Under the pieces are notes generated by a model that was given only the letters and a program-made list of their open reading frames with translations, was not told the DNA's origin and did not search any database. Shown here in pieces: positions 10,480 through 22,149 of a stretch of DNA of 64,000 nucleotides. The stretch is taken from assembly GCA_963971425.1 (NCBI GenBank), contig OZ020517.1, positions 5,458,501 to 5,522,500 of the forward strand, in the 5' to 3' direction. Made by a program: the position numbers and the translations under genes. Every line of letters begins with the position of its first letter. The first letter of the stretch is position 1. The stretch comes from Bryoerythrophyllum caledonicum. Lineage: Eukaryota; Streptophyta; Bryopsida; Pottiales; Pottiaceae.

Positions 10480-11834
10480 TTAGCTCCGAAGGTACCGTGA
10501 CAATTTCATACCGAAAACACTTCAAAATTATTGGATTCTAATGCGATGAATAAAAAAGGAAACAAAAACTTTTACTTCTAGTTTTGACTATACAGTCTCA
10601 AATAAGACTTATTATGTAATATAATTACAAAATTCGATAAACCTTGACCGCACAGATTGAAATATTATTGTGTTTGAAGTCAAGCAAATGGTTTGTTTTC
10701 TTCCCAAAGTTGAGTGGATCAATAGACTTTGACTTCACTTTGTGTCAAATGTTTGCACTACACAAGGTCTAAATCCTTTACCATTGTGTTGAGCATGATG
10801 TTAGAGCATCTCCACTCCTGGCGTGGAATTTTCCACGCTAGCTTGGAAAATCTACTCCATGCCAGGAGTGATTTAGGGTTTGGCGTTATAAGAGCTCCAC
10901 CGCAAGCTCCAAATTTTTAAACCCAAAAAAACGCTTTCACCTTTCACCTCCCGTCACCAATGACACGGCGCCACATGTTGCCATCAATGACATGGCGCCA
11001 CGTGTCACGAGGATATGGGTGTGTCACCAACATCAAAAAATGGCGCACTCCCCCCATCCAAGGAGATTTTTGTGTGCCATGCACCAAAACTTCTAAAATT
11101 TTATAAAGTTTCCCCGTTTTGAGGTGTCAGGTGCAACTTTTTGACCGCACAAAACTCCAAATTGATGGTTCTCTGTCTTCGGGTGGAGATGCTCTTAGTA
11201 CCTTATACACCAAATTTTAGAGGAAGAGGAGGGGTGTAGCATATTCAAAACAATCATGCAAGGAGTGGAGGTTCAAATTTGGCCAATTCACGTTTTATTT
11301 TTTTGTGAACTGAATATGTTTTAGATTGATAATAGAATGGTCAATAAGAAGATTTGCACTTCATATTGTTGTGGAAAAAATAAAAAATAAAAAATATGAA
11401 GATTCCTAAGTTTTATGTGGAAAGAAAGAAGTTTATTTAGTACCTTGCCAGACAATGTGTGACGATGTGTGAAAATGTTTGACTTGGGTTTATATGCTAT
11501 TTTTCACTAAAGACAAGAAATTTTTGTTGTCAATTTTTGTTGGCAATATGAACGGAAAAAATATTACTTGCTAGAATAGAAAATCTCATATTCAATAGAG
11601 TGTCCTAGCAAAAGTTTTTGGAGGTGCCGGAAGTGCCCGCTCTCCCCATTTGAAATTCGAAACCCTATAATTTTTTCATTATATGTGAGATTTAGGAAAA
11701 AATTGTTCTTCCACTGAGGTCTTAGTAATGTCCTATAGTAAAAATTTCAAAGTGGAATGTTGGAAATTGACACCATAAGAACCTGACCGAACCGTCAAAA
11801 GCCCATTTTTTATACTTGGTCCTTTAAAGGTTAA
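10480..11834 (+). mobile_element. TTAA element, family G, copy 2, with nested MITE
   Basis: This is a family G element whose left end is worn (TTAG then CTCCGAAGG) and whose right end is CTTGGTCCTTTAAAGGTTAA. Without the nested 391-bp MITE and its extra TTA it measures about 961 bp, close to the 953 bp of the copy at 51291-52243. No coding capacity was recognised. Confidence 0.65.
10804..11194. mobile_element. PIF/Harbinger-like MITE nested in family G
   Basis: The ends are GAGCATCTCCACTC and, inverted, GGGTGGAGATGCTC, flanked on both sides by TTA (10801-10803 and 11195-11197). The uninterrupted site is visible in the family G copy near 51605-51620, so this is a real insertion of 391 bp. A TTA target and 14-bp inverted ends fit Tourist/PIF-Harbinger MITEs. 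A lone matching end occurs at about 25246. Confidence 0.8.
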
Positions 11835-12151
11835 AGATGCCTCCTTCCAATCAATTCCTCTACAGCTCTTGTGCTGCATTTGCAGATATACACTGCATAT
11901 AGTGTGGGACTACACCAAACACTACGTACAATGTGCGCCAGAGTAGTTCAAGTTTCTACACTAATTGGAAATTTACATCCAATTGGCAACTAGCAAACTT
12001 GCTTGAAAACAAATAGCCAATCAGATTTTGACATGCATATGCTTGATGCAAATTAGTGTGAATGATCCACATCAATTATGAATCCACACTATATTCAGTG
12101 TTTAATGTAGAAAATGGCGGGAATTGATCACCAGTGAAAATTTCAGACTGA
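11835..12151. other. Unassigned spacer
   Basis: I see no gene or named repeat in this stretch between the family G element and the TTA-flanked MITE. Confidence 0.5.
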
Positions 12152-12154
12152 TTA

Positions 12155-12605
12155 GGGCCTCTTTACATTAGAAACGAGAAGCCTCCGGCCAAACTCCACT
12201 TGGGCCATGGCACATTCTTGAGAGGCCAATCCTTGAGAAGCCATGGCCTTTGGGTGTGGTGTAAAGTGAGAGAAGGCCAAAAGCTCCAATGTTGAGCTTT
12301 TTCAAAATTCATCTTTAAATATATTAAATGATTGGTTGTGAGTTTTTTGGCCAATGGCCCCCCGGATTTATAGTTAGGCCCACCTCTTGAGGTAGGCCTG
12401 ACTATAATTCCGGGGGCCCTCATTATTATGCACTTTTGTTGCCACGGAGGACAAAAGTGTTGTCCATGTCATTTTCTCCTCTTTCGTCCATTGGACTGAA
12501 AAAATCGGGTGTAAAGTGACATTCTTTGGTCTTCTCGATTTCTACGCCTCCCATTGGCTGAAATTTCTCTCCTCACGGCCTCTCGCCTCTAGTGTAAAGA
12601 GGCCC
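12155..12605. mobile_element. PIF/Harbinger-like MITE downstream of the HUB gene
   Basis: The element has ends GGGCCTCTTTACA and TGTAAAGAGGCCC, flanked by TTA at 12152-12154 and 12606-12608, total 451 bp. The interior also folds on itself ('gagaagcc...ggcctctcgcc'). The GGGCCT start and TTA target are typical of Tourist-like PIF/Harbinger MITEs. It sits about 270 bp beyond the HUB stop codon and may lie in or just past its 3' UTR. Confidence 0.8.
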
Positions 12606-12608
12606 TTA

Positions 12609-12871
12609 GTCTTGTGTTTCAAGGAGAAATACAAAAGCCAGAAAAAATCTACTAAAAGAAGTCATTTCGATGACTAAAAACTTTACATGTCAGTCTACCA
12701 CAAGTAGAACCTATCGCTTGCAACAGACCTGGTAACAAATTCATCTGTTCTTCCACATTCAATCTAATCTGACAGCTTATACAAATCTGTCCTCGAAAGT
12801 GGGCTGATTCCTGATACCCACACTCGAAGCAGAAAGAAAAAAAAAGAAAAAGATGTGATTAGATCATCTCG
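12609..12871 (-). other. Probable 3' UTR of the HUB-like gene
   Basis: This is the sequence between the stop codon (12872-12874) and the TTA-flanked MITE. No canonical AATAAA on the minus strand stands out, so the polyadenylation site is not located. Confidence 0.35.
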
Positions 12872-15800
12872 CTAAATGTAGACGTTTCGAACGTCACTTT
12901 GGCCAAATGGAATGCCACAACCAGGACATTTTCGATGTCTGAGCTCCAAATTTCTCTGGATACATGGGCCGCAAAACAAATGAAAGCACTTCGTGATGAC
13001 AACCTGCATTCATAGTAAATAAATTTAGGTTAAATTGCGAGAATCTCTACTTTGAACAAGTATTCATGGCAAACTCATATCCTCAACTGTAATAGGGAAC
13101 TTGAAATATTCTTCAAAGAGTAATGGTCATTGCCAATTTAACAGTAATAGCTAAAATGATCATCATTTAAATTAGTACAATTTTGAAATTTAAAACAGTA
13201 AGAATATTGCTTGTTCAGGGAATAACATGCTTACTTCTTTTGGGCGATCGTGACAGACACTGCACTTCAGAATAGCCTTGTATTCTTTTATCTCCTCCTG
13301 AAGGCGTTCGACGGCAGGACCCCCTTCATGATGCGATCGCAGTCGTGTCAACTTACTGTTCAATGCCTCCAGCTCATCCTGAACCCTTCGTTTTTCAAAT
13401 CTGGGCCACAGAAAACCAAAATCTCAGAGTGAAACCAAAATTTAGTTCTCAAACAAAAATGGATTGGAAATGATGGACTCACAATCAACTCACAAGTCAC
13501 TGCAACACTCCTCACACTATCCGTTGGGATTTATTTCACGAATAGCCCAAAAGTGGCGAAAGGCCATATAAAGGGTAGACCGGAATATAGTACAAAACCC
13601 AACGGACGAGAGGTGTCACACACACTAAGCACCTGAGGAGGAAACAGGATCTTTCTCAAGATGAAATACATCGAAAAACAACCCACATAAATCCATGGCT
13701 CCATGTGACATGTCAATTCTTCCACACACCATGACTCACCTTTCTTTGTCAAGCTGCTGTTGAGCCTCAGCAAGTTTGCGTCCACGATCTTCAATCCTTT
13801 TATTTGCGGTTTCTAGGGCAGTCTTCGTAGAAAGAAGCTCTTTCTCAGTCTCAGCTGTCTTTCGTCTCAAAGCCTCCAAGGACAATGTATGATGTCTGGC
13901 ATCGTCCATGACCTTGCCTATTTGCTCTATATTTGATCTGGCCTGAGTATATATCCACGCCCATCCCATAAGATGACAAAATTCTCAAGAATCAAGCGAC
14001 ACACTGGACTTTAAATGATTCCCCGCGTAGAAATCCCAATAAAATATGACTATCAATCCCAATAAAATATGACCATCAGACACAACATAAGCAATCATAC
14101 CTGGTCTTCCAATCGGCTAACACGCTGCTTGTGATGGTCAGCAGTAGCGTTAGCATGCTGCACACGACTAGCCAACACTTGCTTCTCTGCTTGAAGAGAG
14201 GCTTGAAGCTGTTTAGCCTTCAGACTCTCGGCCACCAGCTGAAAATCATGTGAAAGGAAAACGGGAACTTAGATACTGAACATAGTAATTATTATTATGA
14301 TTCTCTTCACTGTTCTATGTGTTCTGTGTCCTTAATCCCCATTACTTTCAGATAGGTCTCCATGAACTTCAGTGACAAACTTTCGTAGGCCTACTCACCG
14401 CTCCTATTACGATTACATGACAAGTTGCCTCTCTAAATAAATTATACAAGCCCAAATAATTTCGTTGCCAACTGGACGGTGCCACCGATGCAAAATCAAC
14501 ATTAGATCTACATAGCCATTAACCCTTAAACGTCAGAAGGTGCCACTGGTGGCCACAGTATTCTACATGTATGGTGTCGTATTTCAACATGATAAGGTTC
14601 ACATATTGAAATGACCTCCAAATGAAAGATGTTAGTTGAACAATATTCAAAGCAAAGGTGAAATACATTTTTTTATTCTACAAGGTAAAATACGTGCTTG
14701 TATATACGGTTCCCGACTGACGTTTAAGGGTTGAACTCTACATAAATAACCGCTCTCTGACAATGTAATAGAGTCTGCAAAATCAATACGGGCTACCATA
14801 AATACCTGAGTATTGTAATCATCGCGTTCAGTGATTTGATTGAGTAACCGTAAATTTTGTGTTTGCATCTCCTCATAAGCTTGTCCAATAGTCTGCGTTC
14901 AACAAATAATTCACAAAAGCGTTAAATAAGCCAATTTAAAGTAACCATTCCAATTGTGTTCGAAGTTTTAAATCACATGTGAATGAAAACGAAGAATACA
15001 AAGAAAACGATTCCCAACAAACCTCAATTTCGGTGATATATGCGTCCCCTTCTTCATTTTTTGACTTCAGTGTCTCTCTGAGTTCCATTGCCGCCCTGCA
15101 GGTAGAACGAGTATCATTGTATTGTTATTAAATTTTGTGTATGTGCCGCCACCTGGCAACGAGCGTCTCATCAAGCAAGCACAAACGATATGGGATGTTC
15201 AAGTTGATCACAGATGAGCAATGAGGCTAATGGAAGGGCATATTTCAAAGATACCAAGGCTCCGTCCATTACCCTCACTGCATGTGCTTCACTATTAAGA
15301 GTCGGACCAAGGCTGCCTCTAATCAGGAAATAGAATCTTAATGAAGAGCTTATCGAAAGAAAAATGTCGCAAAAAATAAAGAAACGGTGACATCATGAAT
15401 GATATCCATAGGCAAGAGATAAACCTTTCTGAATCGTCTAGCCTCTGGCGGTGTACAGCAATCTCAGCTTCAGCAGCCGCAAGTCTTTGCTGACATGCCG
15501 CTTCAGCCTCATTGGCTGCTTTCACCCGGAGCTCTAAGCTATGTTCGTCGAGAGCTCTGTTTAAGCGGTCTACTTGCACCAGTGTTCTACAATGATCTTG
15601 CTGCAGATCAATCAAACTCCTGCACAACCACCCTCAATAATCAATCACCTGCCACGTGGCTCTGTATACTTCAAGCAGACGTCTGAAATGACGTGGAGAA
15701 CAAAGATGAAGCGACCGAAAATATAGTGAGATCCAACATCACCGCAGTTCCACTGTGCAAAGCTTATGTAACACACCTTGGATCGGTTGACTCTCTCTCA

Positions 15801-18800
15801 TACATTTCCAGTATAAGCTGCAACTCTTGATCACTCTGTCGCAAACTTTCCACCTGAATGGGATTAAGCAATTTAGAGAGATTCGTGGAATACAAATAGA
15901 ACAAGACAAATCATCATCCCTCCAAAATTTGAGGAAATACTACAAAGAACACAAGATTTAGGCAGGTTAAACTAATGTTGCTGAAATTTCGATGTTGCTG
16001 AAATTTCAGCAACATTGAAAATTTCAGCAACACCGCTACCTTATCTACAACTTCCAAGAGATTGGAAAGGATCACTAAATTAAGACGTTTAAAACTCACT
16101 CCCAGACATACCTCAAATTTCAAGGCTGTCAAATCAGCTACTTGAGCGACATATTGATCTGAAAGGCGAGCACATTCTATTGTCTGTAAAACGATACATT
16201 AACATTTAGTATCAACTGCAGACAGAAAACTTGCAGGTAGAGGTCAGCCCACATGGAATACAGTCTGACGCAACAATAAAAATTGACTGCTAGCAGAGAG
16301 ACTCTTGATTAAAACTTAGCAGATCGAGAAAAAAACTCAATGATCCGCATTTCGAAGGTAATAACCAGCATATTATCAAATGCAGAATAGCAAGCTGAAC
16401 ATGAGTTCCTGCTGTCGTGCACCTAAATGTTGATTATTCTTCCATACCTTTCTTTCAAGAACTCCAGCCAGAGAGTGGATCTCAGCTCGGAGTGAATTAA
16501 CTTCTCGAGCCGCTTCCTTAAACTTGCTCAGCTGTGTTTGCATCATGCCCATCTCCTTATGCAGAGTGGAGATCATCACCTGCAATTCAGGCACTGAGTC
16601 CTTCCTTCCTACAAAGGTTTAAAACATGGGTTAAAAACAGTCGATCGTATGAGCTTCACAACATGATGTCACAACTCAGACTCGAATATTTGGCAAAATC
16701 CTAAAGCCGAGGAAGAAGGATGTCGATTGTTCTACCTGAAGATTGATTAACCTCCTCTAGTCTGAACTGCAAAGTATCTCGATCTGCCATGCACTCTTGA
16801 AGTTTGGTTTCGAGCTCTGCAGCTCTCGCATCAGCAATAGCACTTGCCCTCCGAGCTGCTTCACCAGCTTCTGCCTTCAATAAAACTTCTTTCTCTCGCC
16901 GAGATATTGCATCACGTTCGCTCTGCAAGAATTGAATCTCGCATCAAGACCAACACGTCTTTTACAATAACTGGCATGATCATTCAAAATAATGCCGGGG
17001 CCATGAACCGTTGGCTGAAAGGTGAGAAGATAGAAACTCGTCTTTGAAAGCTTACTTGAAGTTTGTCCACCAGACCTCGATATCGTTCAACCTCATCCTT
17101 TAAAAATTGAGCTTGATCGTTGAGTACTATATAAGGACGTGATGACAAGATCCTATGTTCATCCAGTAGCGCATCCTGTCATGCCCACGGCAGGACCAGG
17201 ATAGCATAATAAGATTACAAAGCTGGGAAAACACATCAAATTCCCTGGATTTTTTCAATTCTTTTTATTATTGAAAGAAAAATAAGATGACCGTCAGCTG
17301 AATAAAAATAAAGAATAAACAAAATAAGCCTACAAGTAAAATAATGTTTATAAACTGCCAAGCATAGAGGAATTATTTTCACCTGTATTTGCTGCAGTCG
17401 CTGAGAAAGGTTCAATTGTGTTTGCAGTGCTTCTTGCAACTCATCGAGTCTTCTTGATGCCAATGCCTGTATCACAAAACATAGCAATTCCAAATTAATA
17501 AGAATCCTGAGGGTTCCGGTACCCTCCAACTGTGCTCGGCAATGCCAGGCACCAGAAAAAAGCAAAAAAAAAAGCGAAAAAAAAAAAACAGTAAACTTCG
17601 AACTGCGGTACGCTTAACAACAGGAAAATGGTCCAAGAACTACGGAACTTTATAAAGGCGAGCGAACCCCCGGCCTCACTTCCCATATCTGATACTTAAT
17701 CAGCATAGGACTATTTTTGAATAGAGATCGTCTCGCTTGACTTGGATAATTCGGGTATACAAATATGAGAAACCATTAATGTAAACTCTATCTGAATTTC
17801 TTTCCCAACTGAATCTTACATGTATGAACTGAAACAGGCATGTAAAAACACAGGCTGTACCTTAGTTTCTTCCAATGCAGCTTCTAGTTCACGAGCCTCT
17901 CTTGAAACTTTATCTGAGCCTGAAACTCGGTCACCACCTTCAGTCTTACCACCAAGCTGACTTGCACCTAGAGTAGGTGGTGCAACTGCTGCAGCTTCCT
18001 TCTGACTCCGAAGTGTTGCTAGCTTCCGCCTGCAGGTTTCCAGCTCGGCTGCTGTCTCCTCTAGCTCACCTACAAAATGTTAATAAAAGTCAAGTATAAT
18101 ATAACTTGCGGTTATCAAAACAAAAGGAATTTCAGAAAATACTTTCAAAATGTTGCTGACGAAACTCGACAATCATCCTTTGATTGAAGCATTTAAGCTG
18201 GAATGAGGTAAAAAGAACTTCACAGATGCTACCAAAAGCTTCAAAATTAGTAGGTACACTAAAAATGATGTTTAGTGTATCCACACTACTTGATTTTTAA
18301 ATGCAGAATTCTTTTTTATCTTCATGAATATTTTTACCAACTATGTCTACAATGGTCCGCCTCGTTGAGTAGCATAGAAAGTTGTGCTCTTGGTAAAAAT
18401 ATTCATCAAAAAGTAAAAAAACTATGGCACTTCCAAATCATATAGTGTGGATATCAATTTCAGTGTACCTACTAGTACACACTAAACATCATTTTTAGAG
18501 TAGTGGGTTGCGGCCCCTAGGTTTCGCCCAGGATTGTCAGAAAGCCTAGTTTAACCGACACCAAGTAACACCAGTCCCTTCAAGTCGTCATACATAATCA
18601 ATGGCTTGAAATGAAAAATCAACCAGACAAACACCGTAAACATGACTGCATAAAACAAATTTCAGACCTTGCACTTCCTTCTAGGCACCGGAGAATAGAG
18701 CAGGAAAAAGAAAGATTTTGTAATCCAAAGATCAACTATGCATAAACTTACCAGCTAGACGTTTGATCTCTGATCGATCCTTAGCCTGAAAGTCCCGAGC

Positions 18801-21196
18801 AGTTCCGATTTCAGCAGCCATTTCTTTGTGCTTCAAATGCAAGGCATCCATGACACCTCGTATCCTAGATATTTCCGTACGCAGTTCCTCGTTCGCTTTC
18901 TCCAACATTCGTGCGGCATCTGTTGAATGTCATAACCCCAAAATGAAAGTCAACCTCAGGCAACACTAGAAAAAAATGTAATTTCGTAACACAGATTAAT
19001 GATTGCTGATTTACTATAGCAATGACTAGAAAGTTGCAGCCCACAGCTGTAAAAGACCTTGAACACACAGGCGGAGGCAAATAGCAATACCGACAACTAA
19101 ACTATCTGCTCAGAACCCACGCAACGAGATGAAATACAATATAAAAAGAATCCGCAAGAATTCTGTCAAAAACAAGAAATACCTAGGAGACTTAAAAATA
19201 ATACATCAACATTCGGCACCCAAGTCACATCCCTTAACAATCAGAAGCTATGCAACAACATTGTAGGGACATTTCTTCTCTTCAGCATGGGAATTGGTCC
19301 CCACCTCGATCAAGGGATAGAGAGCAAGGGTGAAAAAAAAAGCAGAGAATTCTCCGAATGTGGTGAAAAATGGTGGTGACAAAACATCATGCTTCCATAC
19401 TGTCATTGTTTATTTAGGACCACAGAAGGTAGAGCTCCAAAAACTACGATGTCTTTGCGAGACAGGAACTTACCATGGGGACTCACAATATTCCGCAAGG
19501 ATGCTGAAAGCTCGTCGTTCTTTGAGCGCTGAGAATCAATGGCTTGAAGAAGACACTTCAAGGTCTTCGTGGTCGAAGCTTTTCTGGAAGCCAGCCCAGC
19601 TTCAACTCCCGACATATTGCTGCTTTCTTCACCATTGCTACTCTCTGTAGCCCCCTTCTCCAAGAGCCTTTGCAGAAACGTCTCCTCAGGCGGAACAGCA
19701 GAACCTACCCTCTCTGTAAACAAAATGACAGCGCAAGGATAAGAAACTCCTTGGGCATTAAGAGGACTTCTGTTAAAAATAAGCTGTGACTTTGGTAGTA
19801 TCAACCTTCACAGTTAGCGAAGACTACAGTAACCTAAAGTATACAGCCGAAAGGGTGTTTAAGGGACCGAGATGAGAGAATCCCTAAAGAGGAAAAAATA
19901 GTTCCAAGACAGAGCGCTCAGAGCGATTTTAGTCTTTGCACATTCTGGAATCCTATTCACTTTAAATTGAGGCAGATTATAACAAAGATCATAATTGGGC
20001 TTGTGTTTAAGAATGTGTGTAGAAGGTATTCTTAAAAGACCACTTTCCTCGTTCTCAAGGGTCACAACATATTCGCTGGCAGATATGAGGCTTACCCTTA
20101 TTCGCTGGCAGCGGCTCAAGCACTCGAAGGCCATTCGTAGTGGCACTTGCTCGCACTGCAAGCAACTCCAAATCGTCCACAAGCTGTCACCACACAGATG
20201 TTCAATGCAACTAAGTCTCAAGTACATATAATAGCTTCAAAATATAACTCTCCGAGTATTCACATAAAAATTCTAACCTGAGAGTGCCTATGCGTACTGC
20301 ATTTGTAATGTCAAAGCAGAAAATTCAGAAGGCATGCATGTACCATGTTGACCGAGTGGTCAATTCCTAATCCCTAATTCCAGAGATATATATATGCACA
20401 CATACATGTGTGTGTGCAACTGGGAAGGATGAACTGGAGGTGCACAAACTAAAGAGGTTTCCTATCGTAAGACCACTGCTGTATGAGTGATGGAAGAGAT
20501 AGTACAAAACAACACATACCTGATTCCATGCGCGGTTAACGGTGATGAGAGTATCGTCATAAGATGCTTGCTTGCTTTTAAACTGCGAACATTTGCTCTC
20601 CAAAGCACTAATCTCTGAACGTTGGTGATCTAGCTGCTGTGCCAATTTGTGATTCTGATACTGGAGCATGGCTGGGTCCACCTGCAACAGTCCTTACTAG
20701 TGAGCGGACCTCTTTCATAAAGAAGACTAGACCTTAAAAAGTTACAATCAATGCTCATTAACATTCTCCAGGTGTCGAACCATCACTTCTCCAGTGTAAC
20801 AGAACCATCAAAAATTTATCGATGCACACGCGTTCAGCGCCTTTTTCTCGCTCTGTAATGTAGGTTCACAGTATAGAATTCACATACTTGCTACTTCAAC
20901 GTCATACTACAAAGAAGTCGTAAACTGTGACAATTGTGAGTTGACAAAGAGAGGGAGAAGTAAGGAACTACATTCTTATCACACAAAAAAAATGTTATGA
21001 TGCAATGTTATTTGCCAAGTTCGTTCCTGCACCAAAAAAAAAAAAAAAAAACCTACGTACACGGCGTACGGTAAAAACAACATACCTTCTTCTCGTCGGA
21101 GGCAGAAGTAATGGCCGGCTTCTTGAGCGGCGGGGACGCAGGATGGTGGTGATTGAGATGGCGCCGCTTGCGCTCGGGCTCCTCCGTGCTTCCCAT
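12872..21196 (-). CDS. HUB1/HUB2-like: HUB1/HUB2 (Bre1)-like RING E3 ubiquitin ligase, 19 exons
   Basis: The product is predicted to monoubiquitinate histone H2B in the nucleus, as plant HUB1/HUB2 and yeast Bre1 do. Exons (minus order): 21196-21086, 20681-20520, 20183-20096, 19713-19474, 18919-18752, 18069-17861, 17466-17383, 17175-17056, 16922-16736, 16608-16448, 16183-16112, 15853-15777, 15619-15425, 15095-15023, 14892-14806, 14238-14101, 13942-13740, 13400-13235, 13003-12872. They sum to 2,673 nt (890 aa), all GT-AG with phases that join; Arabidopsis HUB proteins are about 880-900 aa. The start MGSTEEPERKRR matches the family N-terminus. The middle is coiled coil with the conserved LELRVKAANEAEA. 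A C-terminal C3HC4 RING has ligands C838, C841, C853, H855, C858, C861, C873 and C876, split by the last intron (RPKE/VVITKC). The protein ends in VYI. No break was found. I cannot decide between HUB1 and HUB2. Confidence 0.95.
14519..14734 (+). mobile_element. TTAA MITE, family C, copy 2, in HUB intron 15
   Basis: It begins TTAACCCTTAAACGTCAG and ends CTGACGTTTAAGGGTTGA, with near-perfect 15-bp inverted ends and one mutated target base (TTGA). It lies wholly inside the 567-nt intron between exons 15 and 16 and is spliced out. It matches the 8066-8284 element over its length. Confidence 0.75.
15975..16032. repeat. Hairpin-forming inverted repeat in HUB intron 11
   Basis: The motif TTGCTGAAATTTC occurs twice, followed by two copies of its complement GAAATTTCAGCAAC within about 58 bp. 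The whole can fold into a stem with arms near 27 nt and almost no loop. It is inside an intron on the transcribed strand. Confidence 0.7.
18257..18500. mobile_element. TA-flanked foldback MITE in HUB intron 5
   Basis: The ends are CACTAAAAATGATG and CATCATTTTTAGAG, flanked by TA (18255-18256 and 18501-18502). Subterminal copies of TAGTGTA occur at both ends. The inner arms are also inverted repeats (GAATATTTTTACCAA near 18327 and its complement near 18393), so the 244-bp unit can fold almost end to end. It shares end sequence with the larger elements at 32950-36829 and 55427-56299. Confidence 0.72.
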
Positions 21197-22149
21197 GCTG
21201 CCCCGGCCCAGGCCCTGGGGCACATTATCAGACGCTATCTTCTTCAAATGCACCTTCACAGGCTGTACTACCTCCAGCTCGACTGGCTGCAACACTGCGG
21301 AAAATCAACAACAGCGCCAGAAAATCCCCTCCCTACCGCACGAGCAAACACCTCACAGCAAACAAACAAACCCTCGCATCACACACGCTCATTCCATCCG
21401 CTAAATCCCTCCCTCTCAACACGAATCTCCTCGTCAGAATTTTTTTCAATAAAAATCCCCGTCCACCTGCATGCTTCCAGATATATATCTTCAAACCCTA
21501 ACCTCCCTCTTTTTCTCTCTTTTTCTCCGTCTCTTTCTCCCCACGCCGAGAGCCAGAATCCAACCCTAACCACGCCACGAAACGGCAACGGCGAGCATGA
21601 AAAACCTCCCGCCGCTCCACGCGACGCCCGCAATAATCTGGAACGAGACACTTCGGGGACGCGCTCGGGCGAGTGATGGCTCGTTGAAAAGCGAATTTCC
21701 GCGGCAAGAAGCGCAGGTGAAGGCGAGGCCAGACGGAGTGAGGACGACGAGGAGGAGCGTGAGGTCGCAACAGCTATGGCGCCCCCGAGCTCGGAAAAAG
21801 AAGTCGCTCCTCGCTGTGCTTGCGAGTGTACATATGGTATTTCTCTTCTTTCTTCATCATGCCTGGCAACTCAACTCTCTTCCCTTCCAAGGCACTATCA
21901 TGGAAAAAGTAAAAGGTGCCACTGGAGAAAAGGCTGTGGGTCCGGGTTCCTTCGTAAAGTAAAAGGAATGTGATCGCCTCAAACTGCTCTGACCAATGGT
22001 AAACATGACTACCGTAGCAGCATAGCAGTTTCGTTCGACAAAAAGAAAACAAATAAATTGGGTTATCATAGAGTTATTTGTATTAGAAAGTCTTAGAAAG
22101 ATATCTCCTCTTTCTTTTCAGTACTATTGTATCTTCCAAGGTCTCACTC
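21197..22149 (-). promoter_or_regulatory. 5' UTR and promoter region of the HUB-like gene
   Basis: Upstream of the ATG (21196) the minus strand is GA-rich at 21500-21550. It carries AGGGTTTGA, a telo-box-like plant promoter motif, at about 21493-21501, and TATATAT at about 21481-21488. These suggest a transcription start near 21450-21600, but the exact site and any 5'-UTR intron cannot be fixed. Plus-strand frames here (for example 21597-21962) look like shadows of the CpG-rich leader. Nothing is recognised from 21800 to 22149. Confidence 0.4.

Noticed and set aside
21005-21676. Longest plus-strand frame in the window (~223 codons)
   Set aside because: It is the antisense shadow of HUB exon 1 and its 5' UTR; the minus strand gives the conserved N-terminus MGSTEEPERKRR.
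21597-21962. Plus-strand open frame of ~120 codons upstream of HUB
   Set aside because: It lies antisense to the CpG-rich leader of the HUB-like gene, is Arg/Lys-rich by composition and has no recognisable domain or splice context.
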